Assembly (NCBI RefSeq): GCF_000219125.1
Contig: NZ_AFGF01000126.1
Location: 62,001 to 126,000, forward strand
Origin: Acetonema longum DSM 6540
GTDB lineage: Bacteria > Bacillota > Negativicutes > Sporomusales > Acetonemataceae
DNA length: 64,000 nucleotides
Direction: 5' to 3'
Within the stretch, counting starts at the first letter, position 1. Each line of letters begins with the position of its first letter. Shown in pieces: positions 18,050 through 25,903 of this stretch. Under the pieces are notes generated by a model, which was given only the letters and a program-made list of their open reading frames with translations, did no database searches and was not told the origin of the DNA. The position numbers were made by a program, and so were the translations under genes.

Positions 18050-18802
18050 ATGCTGAAGGTCATTATCGCCGAAGATGACGTCTCCATGCGGGTGGTTTTA
18101 AAACGTGCCCTGGAAGAGATCCCTGAGTTAACCGTCATCGGAGAGGCGGAAAATGGACGCCAGCTTGTTGCGATGGTAGAAACAATGGAGCCGGATGCCG
18201 TGTTTTTGGATATTGATATGCCGGCATTGAACGGCATCGAAGCGTCCCAGGAAATCTTCGATATCGACTCGAAAATTTTTCTCGTCTTTGCGACTGATTT
18301 TAGTTGTTCTATGCAGGAGGCTTTTGAAGTCTACGCCTTCGACTATCTGGTGAAGCCCTTTGATTTGGAGCGGATTCGACAAACGACAAACCGAATTAAA
18401 GAATTGAAAAAAGAGCGAGAACAAGTTGTGGCTTTACAACGAGAAGTAACGCCGCATCGAAAGGAAAACCCTAAACTTATAGCTTCATCCAATGAGAAGA
18501 GCGTCTTTATCAGTATTCAGGATATTATCTTCATTACACGCAACGAGCGTAAGACGACGATTCATATCGCCGGGAGCAGTCCTGTTCAAACCTGTGAGTC
18601 ACTGCAAAGTTTGGAAAAACGGTTGAATAAATACCGCTTCTTCCGCTGTCACAAAAGCTTTATTATTAACCCGGACATGGTGATGGAGCTTTCGCCCTGG
18701 GGCAATAAAACCTACTTGGTTAAGTTGGTCAATACAAAAGAAACGGCACTGATGACCCTGGAGCATGTCAAGGAGTTTCATAAGCAATATTGTTTGGTAT
18801 AA
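18050..18802 (+). CDS. LytTR-family response regulator (AgrA-like)
   Basis: Probable transcription regulator that completes the agr circuit. The receiver domain has acidic pocket EDD (8-10), phospho-acceptor Asp54 in VFLDIDMPALNG and the conserved Lys in YLVKPF. A C-terminal LytTR DNA-binding domain follows (about 145-250) with SIQDIIFITRNERKTTIHI and FFRCHKSFIINPDMV. The ATG at 18050 has AAAAGG upstream; a GTG at 18020 overlapping the agrD stop is the alternative and would add ten residues. A strong terminator follows, so the island ends here. Confidence 0.92.
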   Translation: MLKVIIAEDDVSMRVVLKRALEEIPELTVIGEAENGRQLVAMVETMEPDAVFLDIDMPALNGIEASQEIFDIDSKIFLVFATDFSCSMQEAFEVYAFDYLVKPFDLERIRQTTNRIKELKKEREQVVALQREVTPHRKENPKLIASSNEKSVFISIQDIIFITRNERKTTIHIAGSSPVQTCESLQSLEKRLNKYRFFRCHKSFIINPDMVMELSPWGNKTYLVKLVNTKETALMTLEHVKEFHKQYCLV

Positions 18803-18823
18803 CGAATCCGTCTTTGCAGATCC

Positions 18824-18866
18824 TCTCTTGGTGGATAACCGCTGTTTATCCGCCAGGAGATTTTTT
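18824..18866 (+). terminator. Intrinsic terminator closing the agr island
   Basis: 15-bp stem (18824-18838 with 18846-18860) with two wobble pairs, then TTTTTT. Confidence 0.85.
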
Positions 18867-18880
18867 GTTTTTCTCCTTGC

Positions 18881-18909
18881 CTCATTTAGCGAGTTCCTTG
18901 CTAAATGAG
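18881..18909 (+). repeat. Inverted repeat upstream of the ylxY-like gene
   Basis: CTCATTTAGC (18881-18890) and its exact complement GCTAAATGAG (18900-18909) around a 9-base loop. No T-run follows, so it may be an operator or leader hairpin. A 12-base palindrome, GATTCATGAATC, lies at 18933-18944. Confidence 0.45.
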
Positions 18910-19005
18910 TGTTCACCGAATTTTGGCGCTGTGATTCATGAATCGGTCACTTTTTGAATAGTATTGAATAGCAAGTTTTTGATGCAAATCGAGGTGACTT
19001 TTTTA

Positions 19006-19731
19006 ATGCGTTTTTGGGTCGTCACCGTTCGTTCCTGGTATTTGGTCTTTGTATCCGCCGTTTTTGTGGTCCTGGCTGTTGTATCGGACATAAATCCGAC
19101 CGCTGATTCATTGATCGTCCGGACGCAGCAAGAAAAAAAAATAAGCCCCATTTTTCAGGGCAATGCTGTCAAGCCCAACGTTGCTTTAGCCTGCAACGTA
19201 TTTTGGGGAGAAGATCTATTGCCGGACATGCTGCGTGTTCTGAATGAGAAAAAGGTAAAAGTGACATTTTTTATCGGCGGCAGTTGGGCTAAACGCAATC
19301 CGGATTCTCTTAGGGAACTGGCTCAAAATGGGCATGAAATCGCCAATCACAGCTATAGTCATCCCCACCCCAACAAATTGTCCAAAGAGCAAAATCAGCA
19401 GGAAATCGCCCGTACCGAAGAGCTGGTTAAAGAATTGACCGGCAAGAAGACGACATTGTATGCGCCGCCATACGGCGAATACAATGACACGGTTTTAGCG
19501 GCAGCCGATGAATTAGGATACAAAACCATTATGTGGACCATTGATACCGTCGACTGGAAGAGGCCGGCGCCGGCCACGATCATTCAGCGAGTCACAAGTA
19601 AATTGCAAAATGGCGCCATTATTTTAATGCATCCTACCGAACCTACTCAAAAAGCGTTAGGGCAGTTAATCGATGAAATCAGGAAAAAGGGGTATGAAGT
19701 AGTCACAATTTCTGAAATCATAATCCCTTAA
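19006..19731 (+). CDS. ylxY: YlxY-like polysaccharide deacetylase-family protein
   Basis: NodB-fold protein of 241 residues anchored or exported by one N-terminal hydrophobic segment (about 5-26). The metal-binding motif HSYSH (His115, His119) and the later TLYAPPYGEYN and DTVDWK blocks are present. The first NodB motif, usually TFDD, reads ACNV here (residues 62-65), so the usual catalytic Asp is replaced by Asn64 and activity is uncertain. ATG chosen because GAGGTGA lies 8 bases upstream; the TTG at 18964 has no site. In B. subtilis ylxY lies directly after pnp and before an M16 peptidase, which fits here apart from the agr insertion and an added amidase. Confidence 0.88.
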   Translation: MRFWVVTVRSWYLVFVSAVFVVLAVVSDINPTADSLIVRTQQEKKISPIFQGNAVKPNVALACNVFWGEDLLPDMLRVLNEKKVKVTFFIGGSWAKRNPDSLRELAQNGHEIANHSYSHPHPNKLSKEQNQQEIARTEELVKELTGKKTTLYAPPYGEYNDTVLAAADELGYKTIMWTIDTVDWKRPAPATIIQRVTSKLQNGAIILMHPTEPTQKALGQLIDEIRKKGYEVVTISEIIIP

Positions 19732-19754
19732 GGGCTTAATATAGCTGAGTTTTT

Positions 19755-19786
19755 AACAGCAGGAGAATTTTCCTGCTGTTTTTTAT
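19755..19786 (+). terminator. Intrinsic terminator after the ylxY-like gene
   Basis: Perfect 10-bp stem AACAGCAGGA/TCCTGCTGTT (19755-19764 with 19771-19780) then TTTTATTG. Confidence 0.85.
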
Positions 19787-19938
19787 TGTTATTTATGTTA
19801 ATATTGTTTACATAATGTCATTATTGTGCTACTCGGTGCGTGAGGAGAAATAGACTGTGCTGCCTGGAACTATCGTCCACAATGGCGGATTTTATGGCGG
19901 TTCAGTGAAAAATTTGGATCACCATACAGGAGGTTACT

Positions 19939-20754
19939 ATGAAAAATACAAAAAGAATAACATGGCTTCTCTTGTTGTTTATGATCTGCAACGTAATGAT
20001 TGCTCTTCCGGGGGCTTACGCCGCCGGCGCCGCATCGGATAGTAGCGTCAAAGCAGGGAAACCTAATGTTATCGAGAGGGTACTTCAGTTTTTTTACAAT
20101 CTAATATTGGGCCCCATATTCAATAATGATAAAAAAGATGACCGCAGTGCTACTCTTCCAAGTAAGACAAGGCCTGGCACCAGTTCTTCGCTGAAAGGAA
20201 AAACCATTGTAGTCGACCCAGGCCATGGAGGAAGCAATCCGGGGGCGGTGGACAATAACGTAGAAGAAGCGGATGTTAACCTGGCTGTAGCTGCTATGTT
20301 GCGCAACAAATTGGCGGCCTCCGGCGCCAATGTGGTCATGACCCGGACCAGCGACCGGTCAGTTGCCGCCAACGGCAGTTCTCTGGGCAAGGAATTGCAA
20401 GCCAGATTGGATATTACCAACAAAAATAAAGCCGACATCTTCGTCAGTCTCCATTCTAACTCGAACCCTGATAAGAAAATCGCCGGCGCTATGACATTTT
20501 ACCCCAAAGGCCGTTCTTCCCAGCTGGCTTCTGCTATCCAAAAAGAACTGATTGCCGAGACAGACGCCGTTGACAAAGGAATTTCAGCCGGCACCTTTTA
20601 TGTACTGCGCAACAATGCCGTGCCGAGCGTCTTAGTTGAAATGGGCTTTGTAACTAACGCGGCGGAAGCAGCGAAACTTAAGACTCCTTCCTACCAGCAG
20701 CGTCTGGCGGAGGGAGTGTATCAGGGGATTATAAGATACTTCAAGAACGCGTAA
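19939..20754 (+). CDS. Secreted N-acetylmuramoyl-L-alanine amidase (Amidase_3)
   Basis: Zn-dependent peptidoglycan amidase that cuts between muramic acid and the stem peptide. A signal peptide is evident (KNTKRITWLLLLF to AYAA, about residues 1-29), then a linker of about 55 residues and the catalytic domain. Zn and catalytic residues appear in VVDPGHGGSNPGAV (His), the Glu of VEEADVN, SLHSNSNPD (His) and VPSVLVEMGF (Glu). 271 residues. The start follows AGGAGG. Sporulation (CwlD-like) or vegetative wall turnover are both possible; no SPOR or binding repeats are seen. Confidence 0.93.
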   Translation: MKNTKRITWLLLLFMICNVMIALPGAYAAGAASDSSVKAGKPNVIERVLQFFYNLILGPIFNNDKKDDRSATLPSKTRPGTSSSLKGKTIVVDPGHGGSNPGAVDNNVEEADVNLAVAAMLRNKLAASGANVVMTRTSDRSVAANGSSLGKELQARLDITNKNKADIFVSLHSNSNPDKKIAGAMTFYPKGRSSQLASAIQKELIAETDAVDKGISAGTFYVLRNNAVPSVLVEMGFVTNAAEAAKLKTPSYQQRLAEGVYQGIIRYFKNA

Positions 20755-20767
20755 ATCCAAATTGATC

Positions 20768-20798
20768 GCAAACCCGGAGGCTTACTCCGGGTTTGCTT
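20768..20798 (+). terminator. Probable terminator after the amidase gene
   Basis: Perfect 12-bp GC-rich stem (20768-20779 with 20785-20796). The T-run after it is weak (TTCAT). Confidence 0.6.
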
Positions 20799-20911
20799 CA
20801 TATCCTGAAAATTAACAGCGGTATTGAAATCTAATTTTTTATAAGCAGGATTTTCACGTTGAGAATACAATTTGTATATAGGGATCAATAAGAAGAGGCA
20901 AGGAGTAGTGT

Positions 20912-22165
20912 ATGTATCATAAATCTGTATTATCGAATGGCATCCGGGTCATATCAGAAGCTATGCCGCACCTTAAATCCGTAAGTTTTGGCGTTTGGGT
21001 AAAAACAGGTTCCCGGAATGAGCAGGACCACAATCATGGCGTTTCGCATTTTATCGAGCATCTGATGTTTAAAGGTACAGAATCCCGCTCGGCGAAAGAC
21101 ATCGCCGAAACGGTGGACGCGGTGGGCGGACAGATGAACGCCTATACCGGCAAAGAACATACCTGCTACTATATGAAAGTATTGGATACTCACCTGGATT
21201 TAGCAGTTGAAATCATCAGCGACATGTTGCGGCATTCTAAATTTGCGCCTGAAGACATTGACAAAGAAAGAGGAGTTGTCCTCGAAGAATATAATATGTA
21301 TGAGGATTCTCCTGATGAACTGGTACATGACATCCACTATGCGAACGTTTGGGCCGATCATTCCCTGGGACGGAATATTTTAGGCTCGGTTGAATCGATT
21401 CATCGGTTTAGCCGGGACATGATTTGCGATTACACCCGGAATTTTTATGTCCCGGAACGGATGGTGATCGCTGCCGCCGGGAATCTGCAGCACGAGAAGC
21501 TGGTCCAATTAGCGGAGAAGTATTTCGGACAGATAAAGCCAGGCCGGCAGGAAAAACCGCAAATCGTCCCGCCCATTTTTCTTCCCGGCAAATCGGTTCA
21601 GAGCAAGGATACTGAGCAGGCGCATATCTGCGTTGGTTCAATCGGAGTGCAACAGAGCGCGGATGATTTATATGCGGTCCATATTTTGAATAATATTCTG
21701 GGCGGCAGCATGAGTTCCAGGCTGTTCCAATCCATCCGCGAAGAACGGGGTTTGGCTTATTCCGTTTACTCTTACCAGACCAATTACAGCGATGCCGGAC
21801 TGTTGACAGTGTATGCCGGAACTCGTCCGGACAATACAAAACAGGTTGTTGACCTGATTTTGCAAAATCTCGCTCAGATTAAAGATACTGGAGTTTCGGC
21901 GGCAGAGCTTGCCAAAGCCAGGGAACAGCTGAAAGGAAATCTGTTTTTAGGCCTGGAAAGCTCCAGCAGCCGGATGTCACGCCTGGGTACAACAGAGGTT
22001 ACAATTAGCAAATATGTGACACTGGACGAAGTGATAGAGAAGATCAATAAAGTTTCGCTGGATGATATCAAAGCCGTATGCGGCAAGCTGTTTACGCCCC
22101 AGACTATGTCCTGCACGATCCTGGGGCCGCTGGACGCAACCTTTATGGAGGAGATCGCGCTGTGA
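20912..22165 (+). CDS. mlpA: M16-family zinc peptidase (MlpA/YmxG-like)
   Basis: Processing-peptidase-like metalloprotease of 417 residues. The inverted zinc motif HFIEH occurs near residue 49 in HGVSHFIEHLMFKGT, with the downstream Glu in the ERGVVLEEYNMYED block; the second M16 half has RLFQSIREERGLAYSVYSY. The ATG follows AAGGAG. The gene follows pnp and ylxY in B. subtilis too. It is translationally coupled to the dUTPase gene, whose GTG overlaps its stop. Confidence 0.94.
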   Translation: MYHKSVLSNGIRVISEAMPHLKSVSFGVWVKTGSRNEQDHNHGVSHFIEHLMFKGTESRSAKDIAETVDAVGGQMNAYTGKEHTCYYMKVLDTHLDLAVEIISDMLRHSKFAPEDIDKERGVVLEEYNMYEDSPDELVHDIHYANVWADHSLGRNILGSVESIHRFSRDMICDYTRNFYVPERMVIAAAGNLQHEKLVQLAEKYFGQIKPGRQEKPQIVPPIFLPGKSVQSKDTEQAHICVGSIGVQQSADDLYAVHILNNILGGSMSSRLFQSIREERGLAYSVYSYQTNYSDAGLLTVYAGTRPDNTKQVVDLILQNLAQIKDTGVSAAELAKAREQLKGNLFLGLESSSSRMSRLGTTEVTISKYVTLDEVIEKINKVSLDDIKAVCGKLFTPQTMSCTILGPLDATFMEEIAL

Positions 22166-22641
22166 CACCAGTGAGAGGATTTGAAATAGTATCCGGTTTT
22201 CGGGATCTGGCGTCTGGGATTCATCTGCCTGAGAGGAAAACTCAATTCAGTGCTGGTTATGATATTTTCTCCGTCGAAGATGTGTGTTTGGAACCGGCAA
22301 AAGTAACCTTGATTGCCACCGGATTAAAGGCGTATATGCCGGGCGATGAATTCCTCGGCATTTATATTCGGTCCGGTATGGCTGTCAAACACCAGCTTTG
22401 TTTAGTCAACAGCGTGGGTATTATTGACGCCGATTATTATAACAATCCTGACAACGAAGGGCATATTCTGGTGGCTGTCCTGAATTTAGGGCCAGAGAAA
22501 TTTATTTTGCCCAAAGGCACGAGATTCGCCCAAGGTATTTTTCAAAAATATTTTTGCTGTGACTATGAGAATGATGCTAATGGCGACGCACCCCATGCCA
22601 AACGCATGGGAGGAATCGGTAGTACCGGCACAATCGGTTAA
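22162..22641 (+). CDS. dut: dUTPase (trimeric type)
   Basis: Hydrolyses dUTP to dUMP, keeping uracil out of DNA and feeding dTMP synthesis. Motifs seen: AGYDIFS (1), IRSGMA (2), VGIIDADYYNN (3), GTRFAQG (4) and GGIGSTGTIG (5, C-terminal arm). 159 residues from a GTG that overlaps the mlpA stop, with GGAGG 11 bases upstream; the open frame starting at 22078 lies inside mlpA and is rejected. Its position ahead of nrdR-nrdD-nrdG groups nucleotide metabolism genes. Confidence 0.93.
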   Translation: MTPVRGFEIVSGFRDLASGIHLPERKTQFSAGYDIFSVEDVCLEPAKVTLIATGLKAYMPGDEFLGIYIRSGMAVKHQLCLVNSVGIIDADYYNNPDNEGHILVAVLNLGPEKFILPKGTRFAQGIFQKYFCCDYENDANGDAPHAKRMGGIGSTGTIG

Positions 22642-22662
22642 GGGTAAAATTATATCAAATAT

Positions 22663-22706
22663 GAAAAATCAACAGCGATTGGTGGCGATTGCTGTTGATT
22701 TTTCTT
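22663..22706 (+). terminator. Intrinsic terminator after dut
   Basis: 14-bp perfect stem (22663-22676 with 22691-22704), the second arm ending in TTTTTC. Confidence 0.75.
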
Positions 22707-22737
22707 GCTAAAAAAATCGTATTTACAGCAGGGAATC

Positions 22738-22753
22738 ATACAATATATGGCGT
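22738..22753 (+). promoter_or_regulatory. NrdR box 1
   Basis: ATACAATATATGGCGT resembles the NrdR box consensus (near ACACTATATATAGTGT). It abuts a TATAAT at 22753-22758 and starts exactly 32 bases before box 2, about three helical turns, the usual NrdR arrangement. Confidence 0.72.
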
Positions 22754-22769
22754 ATAATTAAAATTTATA

Positions 22770-22785
22770 ACACTATATACAGTAC
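22770..22785 (+). promoter_or_regulatory. NrdR box 2
   Basis: ACACTATATACAGTAC matches the left half of the NrdR box consensus fully and most of the right half. With box 1 it would let NrdR repress its own operon and nrdDG when dATP is high. Confidence 0.75.
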
Positions 22786-22806
22786 ATAGCGAATGGGGGT
22801 TATCCG

Positions 22807-23265
22807 GTGCGTTGTCCTTATTGCCATTTTGCTGAGAGTAAAGTTGTAGATTCCCGCGCGGCTAATGAAGGTAATTCTATTCGCAGAAGGCGGGAATGCA
22901 TTCAGTGTGCCCGGCGTTTTACCACCTATGAAGTGGTGGAGGAAATCCCGCTTATGGTAATTAAAAAGGACGGACGCCGGGAATTATTTGACCGGGCAAA
23001 ATTACTGAATGGCTTATTAAAATCCTGCGAAAAGAGGCCAGTGCCAATGAGCACGCTGGAATCCCTGGCTGATACGATTGAAAAAGATATGCGTAATACC
23101 ATGGAACACGAAATCAGCACACGAAAAATCGGAGAATTGGTGATGGAGCGGTTAAAAGAGGTGGATCAGGTGGCTTATGTCCGTTTTGCCTCAGTATACC
23201 GTCAATTTGCCGATATCAACAATTTCATGCAGGAGCTGGAGACTCTCATGAAGGCCTCAAAATAA
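22807..23265 (+). CDS. nrdR: Transcriptional repressor NrdR
   Basis: Nucleotide-sensing repressor of ribonucleotide reductase genes. The N-terminal zinc ribbon has CPYC (3-6) and CIQC in [16 protein letters not shown]; an ATP-cone follows ([29 protein letters not shown]). 152 residues, typical. GTG start with GGGGGT upstream. Two NrdR boxes lie in its own promoter region, consistent with autoregulation and control of nrdD, which starts 30 bases after it. Confidence 0.97.
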   Translation: MRCPYCHFAESKVVDSRAANEGNSIRRRRECIQCARRFTTYEVVEEIPLMVIKKDGRRELFDRAKLLNGLLKSCEKRPVPMSTLESLADTIEKDMRNTMEHEISTRKIGELVMERLKEVDQVAYVRFASVYRQFADINNFMQELETLMKASK

Positions 23266-23295
23266 AAGAGCGGTTTAGGAGACGGAGGAATAAAA

Positions 23296-25275
23296 ATGTT
23301 TATGAAAATCAAAAAAAGAGACGGCAGAGAGGCTCCCTTCGATGAGGCAAAAATCACCGAGGCGATTTTTAAAGCTGCCAGGGCTGTGGGCGGCGCCGAT
23401 AAACAGATGGCCATGGAATTGACCATCGAAGTCTTGCGGCAGCTGAAACAGAGATACAATGGCAATATGTTTAGCGTGGAAGACGTTCAGGATACTGTGG
23501 AAACGGTTTTAATCGAAAGAGGTCATGCAAAAACCGCAAAAGCCTATATCTTGTATCGTGATCAACGCACCCGCATGAGGGAGGCTAAATCAGGGCTGAT
23601 GGATGCTGTTGCCGAAATCCTGGTGGAAACCAATCGGGAAAATGCCAATGTTTCCAACTCTCCTTCGGCCAAAATGCTGCAGATTGCCAGTGCAGCCAGT
23701 AAGGCTTATTATCTGAATCGTTTAATCCCCGAACATATTGCCATGGCTCATAAACGGGGTGATCTGCACATTCATGACCTGGATTTTTACGGCAAGACTC
23801 TGACCTGTGTGCAAATTCCTCTTGGTCGCCTCTTGCAGGAAGGCTTTAATAACGGACACGGCTACATCCGTCCGCCCAAACGGCCGGCTTCGGCTACGGC
23901 ACTGGCTGCTATCATTTTGCAAAGTTCCCAGAACGATATGCATGGCGGTCAATCTTTTGCCTTTTTTGATCGGGATATGGCGCCTTTTGTGAAAAACGCC
24001 AGTGAGGATGAAACCTACCAGGCTATGGAGGCCCTCATCTACAATCTAAACAGTATGCATTCCCGGGCCGGCGCTCAGGTCCCATTCTCCAGTCTTAACC
24101 TGGGTAACGATATATCTCCGGAAGGAAGAATGGTAACCAAACATCTGCTGCTGGCATATGAAAAAGGGTTGGGCCGGGGGGAAAACCCCATATTCCCCAA
24201 TATCATTTTCCGGCTCAAAGACGGAATCAATTTAAACCCCGGCGATCCGAACTATGATTTGTTTATGCTGGCGATTCGGGTAGCGTCTCAACGTCTGAAT
24301 CCCACCTTTAGTTTCATGGATTCTTCTTTTAACAAGGCTTATGGCGATCAGGTCAGCTATATGGGATGCCGTACCCGGGTTATCGCCAACCGGCGCGGCG
24401 AGGCTGTGACTGACGGGCGCGGCAACTTGAGCTTTACCACCATGAATTTGCCCCGGCTGGCGATTAAAGCCGAACGGAATCTAATGCGATTTTATCAAAG
24501 CGTGTCAGAAATGATCGATTTGGCCTGTGAGCAGCTGTATCACCGCTATCAGGTGCAGGCCCGCCTGCTGGTCAAAGATATGCCGTTTTTAATGGGGCAG
24601 CATCTGTACTTGAATTCCGAACATCTGGAGCCGAATCAAACAATTGAAGAAGCCATCAAAAACGGCACACTATCGGTAGGCTTTATCGGTTTGGCGGAAA
24701 CTCTGGTTGCTTTGACCGGCGCTCATCACGGGGAAAGTGATGAATCTCAGGCTTTGGGTGAAGAGATCGTTGCCTTTATGCGTAATAAAGTGGACAAGGC
24801 TGCCGAAAAATATGATTTAAACTATACCCTGCTGGCTACGCCGGCGGAAGGATTATCCGGACGGTTTGTAAAAATAGACCGGAAAGAATATGGAATTATT
24901 CCCGGGGTGACTGATAAAGATTATTACACCAATTCATTCCATATTCCGGTTCATTATCCGATTAGTATCTTTGAAAAAATCAGGCGGGAAGGGATTTATC
25001 ACAAATATACCAATGCCGGGCATATCAGTTATGTGGAGTTTGCTTCTCCGCCGGTGAATAATCTGAGTGCAGTGGAAGATATTATCCGACATATGAAAAA
25101 CTGTGATGTGGGTTACGCCGGTATTAACTTTCCCATTGATTTCTGTGAGAAATGCGGTTATATGGGGGTTATTGACTCTGAATCCTGTCCGGGATGCGGG
25201 ACCTCTTTCCAGAGGGAATTTCAGCGGACGTCCGAGTCGGGTGAAACAGCCTGCAGGCAGGTGCTGCGCGATTGA
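23296..25275 (+). CDS. nrdD: Anaerobic (class III) ribonucleoside-triphosphate reductase with an atypical C-terminus
   Basis: Reduces ribonucleotides to deoxyribonucleotides under anoxia using a glycyl radical. An ATP-cone occupies about residues 3-95. The active-site barrel has GKTLTCVQIPLGR (first Cys), NDMHGGQS and SYMGCRTRV (second Cys). The zinc ribbon is CEKCGYMGVIDSESCPGCG. In known NrdD proteins the ribbon is followed by a loop with RxxGY(L), the Gly being the radical site, and about 25 more residues. Here the chain ends 24 residues after the ribbon as TSFQREFQRTSESGETACRQ plus VLRD, with no such motif in any of the three forward frames. It could be a divergent loop, a damaged end or a sequence error. 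659 residues. Confidence 0.93.
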   Translation: MFMKIKKRDGREAPFDEAKITEAIFKAARAVGGADKQMAMELTIEVLRQLKQRYNGNMFSVEDVQDTVETVLIERGHAKTAKAYILYRDQRTRMREAKSGLMDAVAEILVETNRENANVSNSPSAKMLQIASAASKAYYLNRLIPEHIAMAHKRGDLHIHDLDFYGKTLTCVQIPLGRLLQEGFNNGHGYIRPPKRPASATALAAIILQSSQNDMHGGQSFAFFDRDMAPFVKNASEDETYQAMEALIYNLNSMHSRAGAQVPFSSLNLGNDISPEGRMVTKHLLLAYEKGLGRGENPIFPNIIFRLKDGINLNPGDPNYDLFMLAIRVASQRLNPTFSFMDSSFNKAYGDQVSYMGCRTRVIANRRGEAVTDGRGNLSFTTMNLPRLAIKAERNLMRFYQSVSEMIDLACEQLYHRYQVQARLLVKDMPFLMGQHLYLNSEHLEPNQTIEEAIKNGTLSVGFIGLAETLVALTGAHHGESDESQALGEEIVAFMRNKVDKAAEKYDLNYTLLATPAEGLSGRFVKIDRKEYGIIPGVTDKDYYTNSFHIPVHYPISIFEKIRREGIYHKYTNAGHISYVEFASPPVNNLSAVEDIIRHMKNCDVGYAGINFPIDFCEKCGYMGVIDSESCPGCGTSFQREFQRTSESGETACRQVLRD

Positions 25276-25295
25276 TTTGCCAAGAGGGGTTGTTT

Positions 25296-25832
25296 ATGGA
25301 ACTTCAGATTGCCGGCGTCACCAAAGAAAGTGTGGTTGACGGGCCTGGATTACGGTTTGTTATTTTTACGCAAGGGTGCCCTCACCGCTGCCCGGGGTGC
25401 CATAATCCCGAAACCCATGATCCCCGGGGCGGGAAAAGGGTGGATGTTACTTCTGTTTTGCAGATGATCGAACAGACTAAACTCCTGCGCGGGATTACTT
25501 TTTCCGGCGGCGAACCCTTCATGCAGCCCAAACCTCTTTACTCCATTGCCAGGGAAGTGAAAAGCAACAGGCTGAAGCTGGATGTGGTAACGTATACCGG
25601 ATACAAATTCGAGGAATTACTAACCATGGCCCGAAGTTCTGAGGATGTGCAGCTTTTGTTGACGGCAACCGATATTTTGATCGACGGGCCTTTCCAGCGG
25701 GGAGAACGCAATCTAAGCCTGGCTTTCCGCGGCTCGAACAATCAGCGTTTAATTAATGTATCTCGTTCGCTGGCCGAAAAAGAGATTGTACTGTGGGATG
25801 AAGCGACCATCAAGCGATTTTATATGCAGTGA
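25296..25832 (+). CDS. nrdG: Anaerobic ribonucleotide reductase activating protein NrdG
   Basis: Radical-SAM enzyme that installs the glycyl radical on NrdD. The 4Fe-4S ligands are in QGCPHRCPGCHNPET (C-x3-C-x2-C, about residues 28-38), and the SAM-binding GGE is in ITFSGGEPFMQP. 178 residues from the ATG preceded by AAGAGGGG; the frame is open from 25272 but with no ribosome site. It starts 20 bases after nrdD and shares its control region. Confidence 0.95.
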   Translation: MELQIAGVTKESVVDGPGLRFVIFTQGCPHRCPGCHNPETHDPRGGKRVDVTSVLQMIEQTKLLRGITFSGGEPFMQPKPLYSIAREVKSNRLKLDVVTYTGYKFEELLTMARSSEDVQLLLTATDILIDGPFQRGERNLSLAFRGSNNQRLINVSRSLAEKEIVLWDEATIKRFYMQ

Positions 25833-25837
25833 TTTTG

Positions 25838-25873
25838 AGGAAACAGCTCGCTTATCCTGAGGAGCTGTTTCCT
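25838..25873 (+). promoter_or_regulatory. Hairpin between nrdG and the radical-SAM gene
   Basis: 12-base arms AGGAAACAGCTC (25838-25849) and GAGCTGTTTCCT (25862-25873) pair perfectly. There is no T-run. It argues against the upstream GTG (25829) being the start of the next gene and may moderate read-through. Confidence 0.45.
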
Positions 25874-25903
25874 GCTTTGAAAGCGGGGAAAGCGGAGGAA
25901 GCT

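Noticed and set aside
22078-22161. N-terminal extension of the dUTPase frame
   Set aside because: Overlaps the M16 peptidase in another frame; GTG at 22162 with GGAGG fits the family N-terminus.
25156-25170. CGYMG sequence in NrdD taken as the glycyl-radical motif
   Set aside because: It aligns with the first half of the zinc ribbon (C-x2-C then GY/FxG), not with the later RxxGY loop.
25200-25295. Simple frameshift explaining the NrdD end
   Set aside because: Neither alternative forward frame encodes an RxxGY motif or the usual GK-AEL-RV tail, so a single indel does not restore it.
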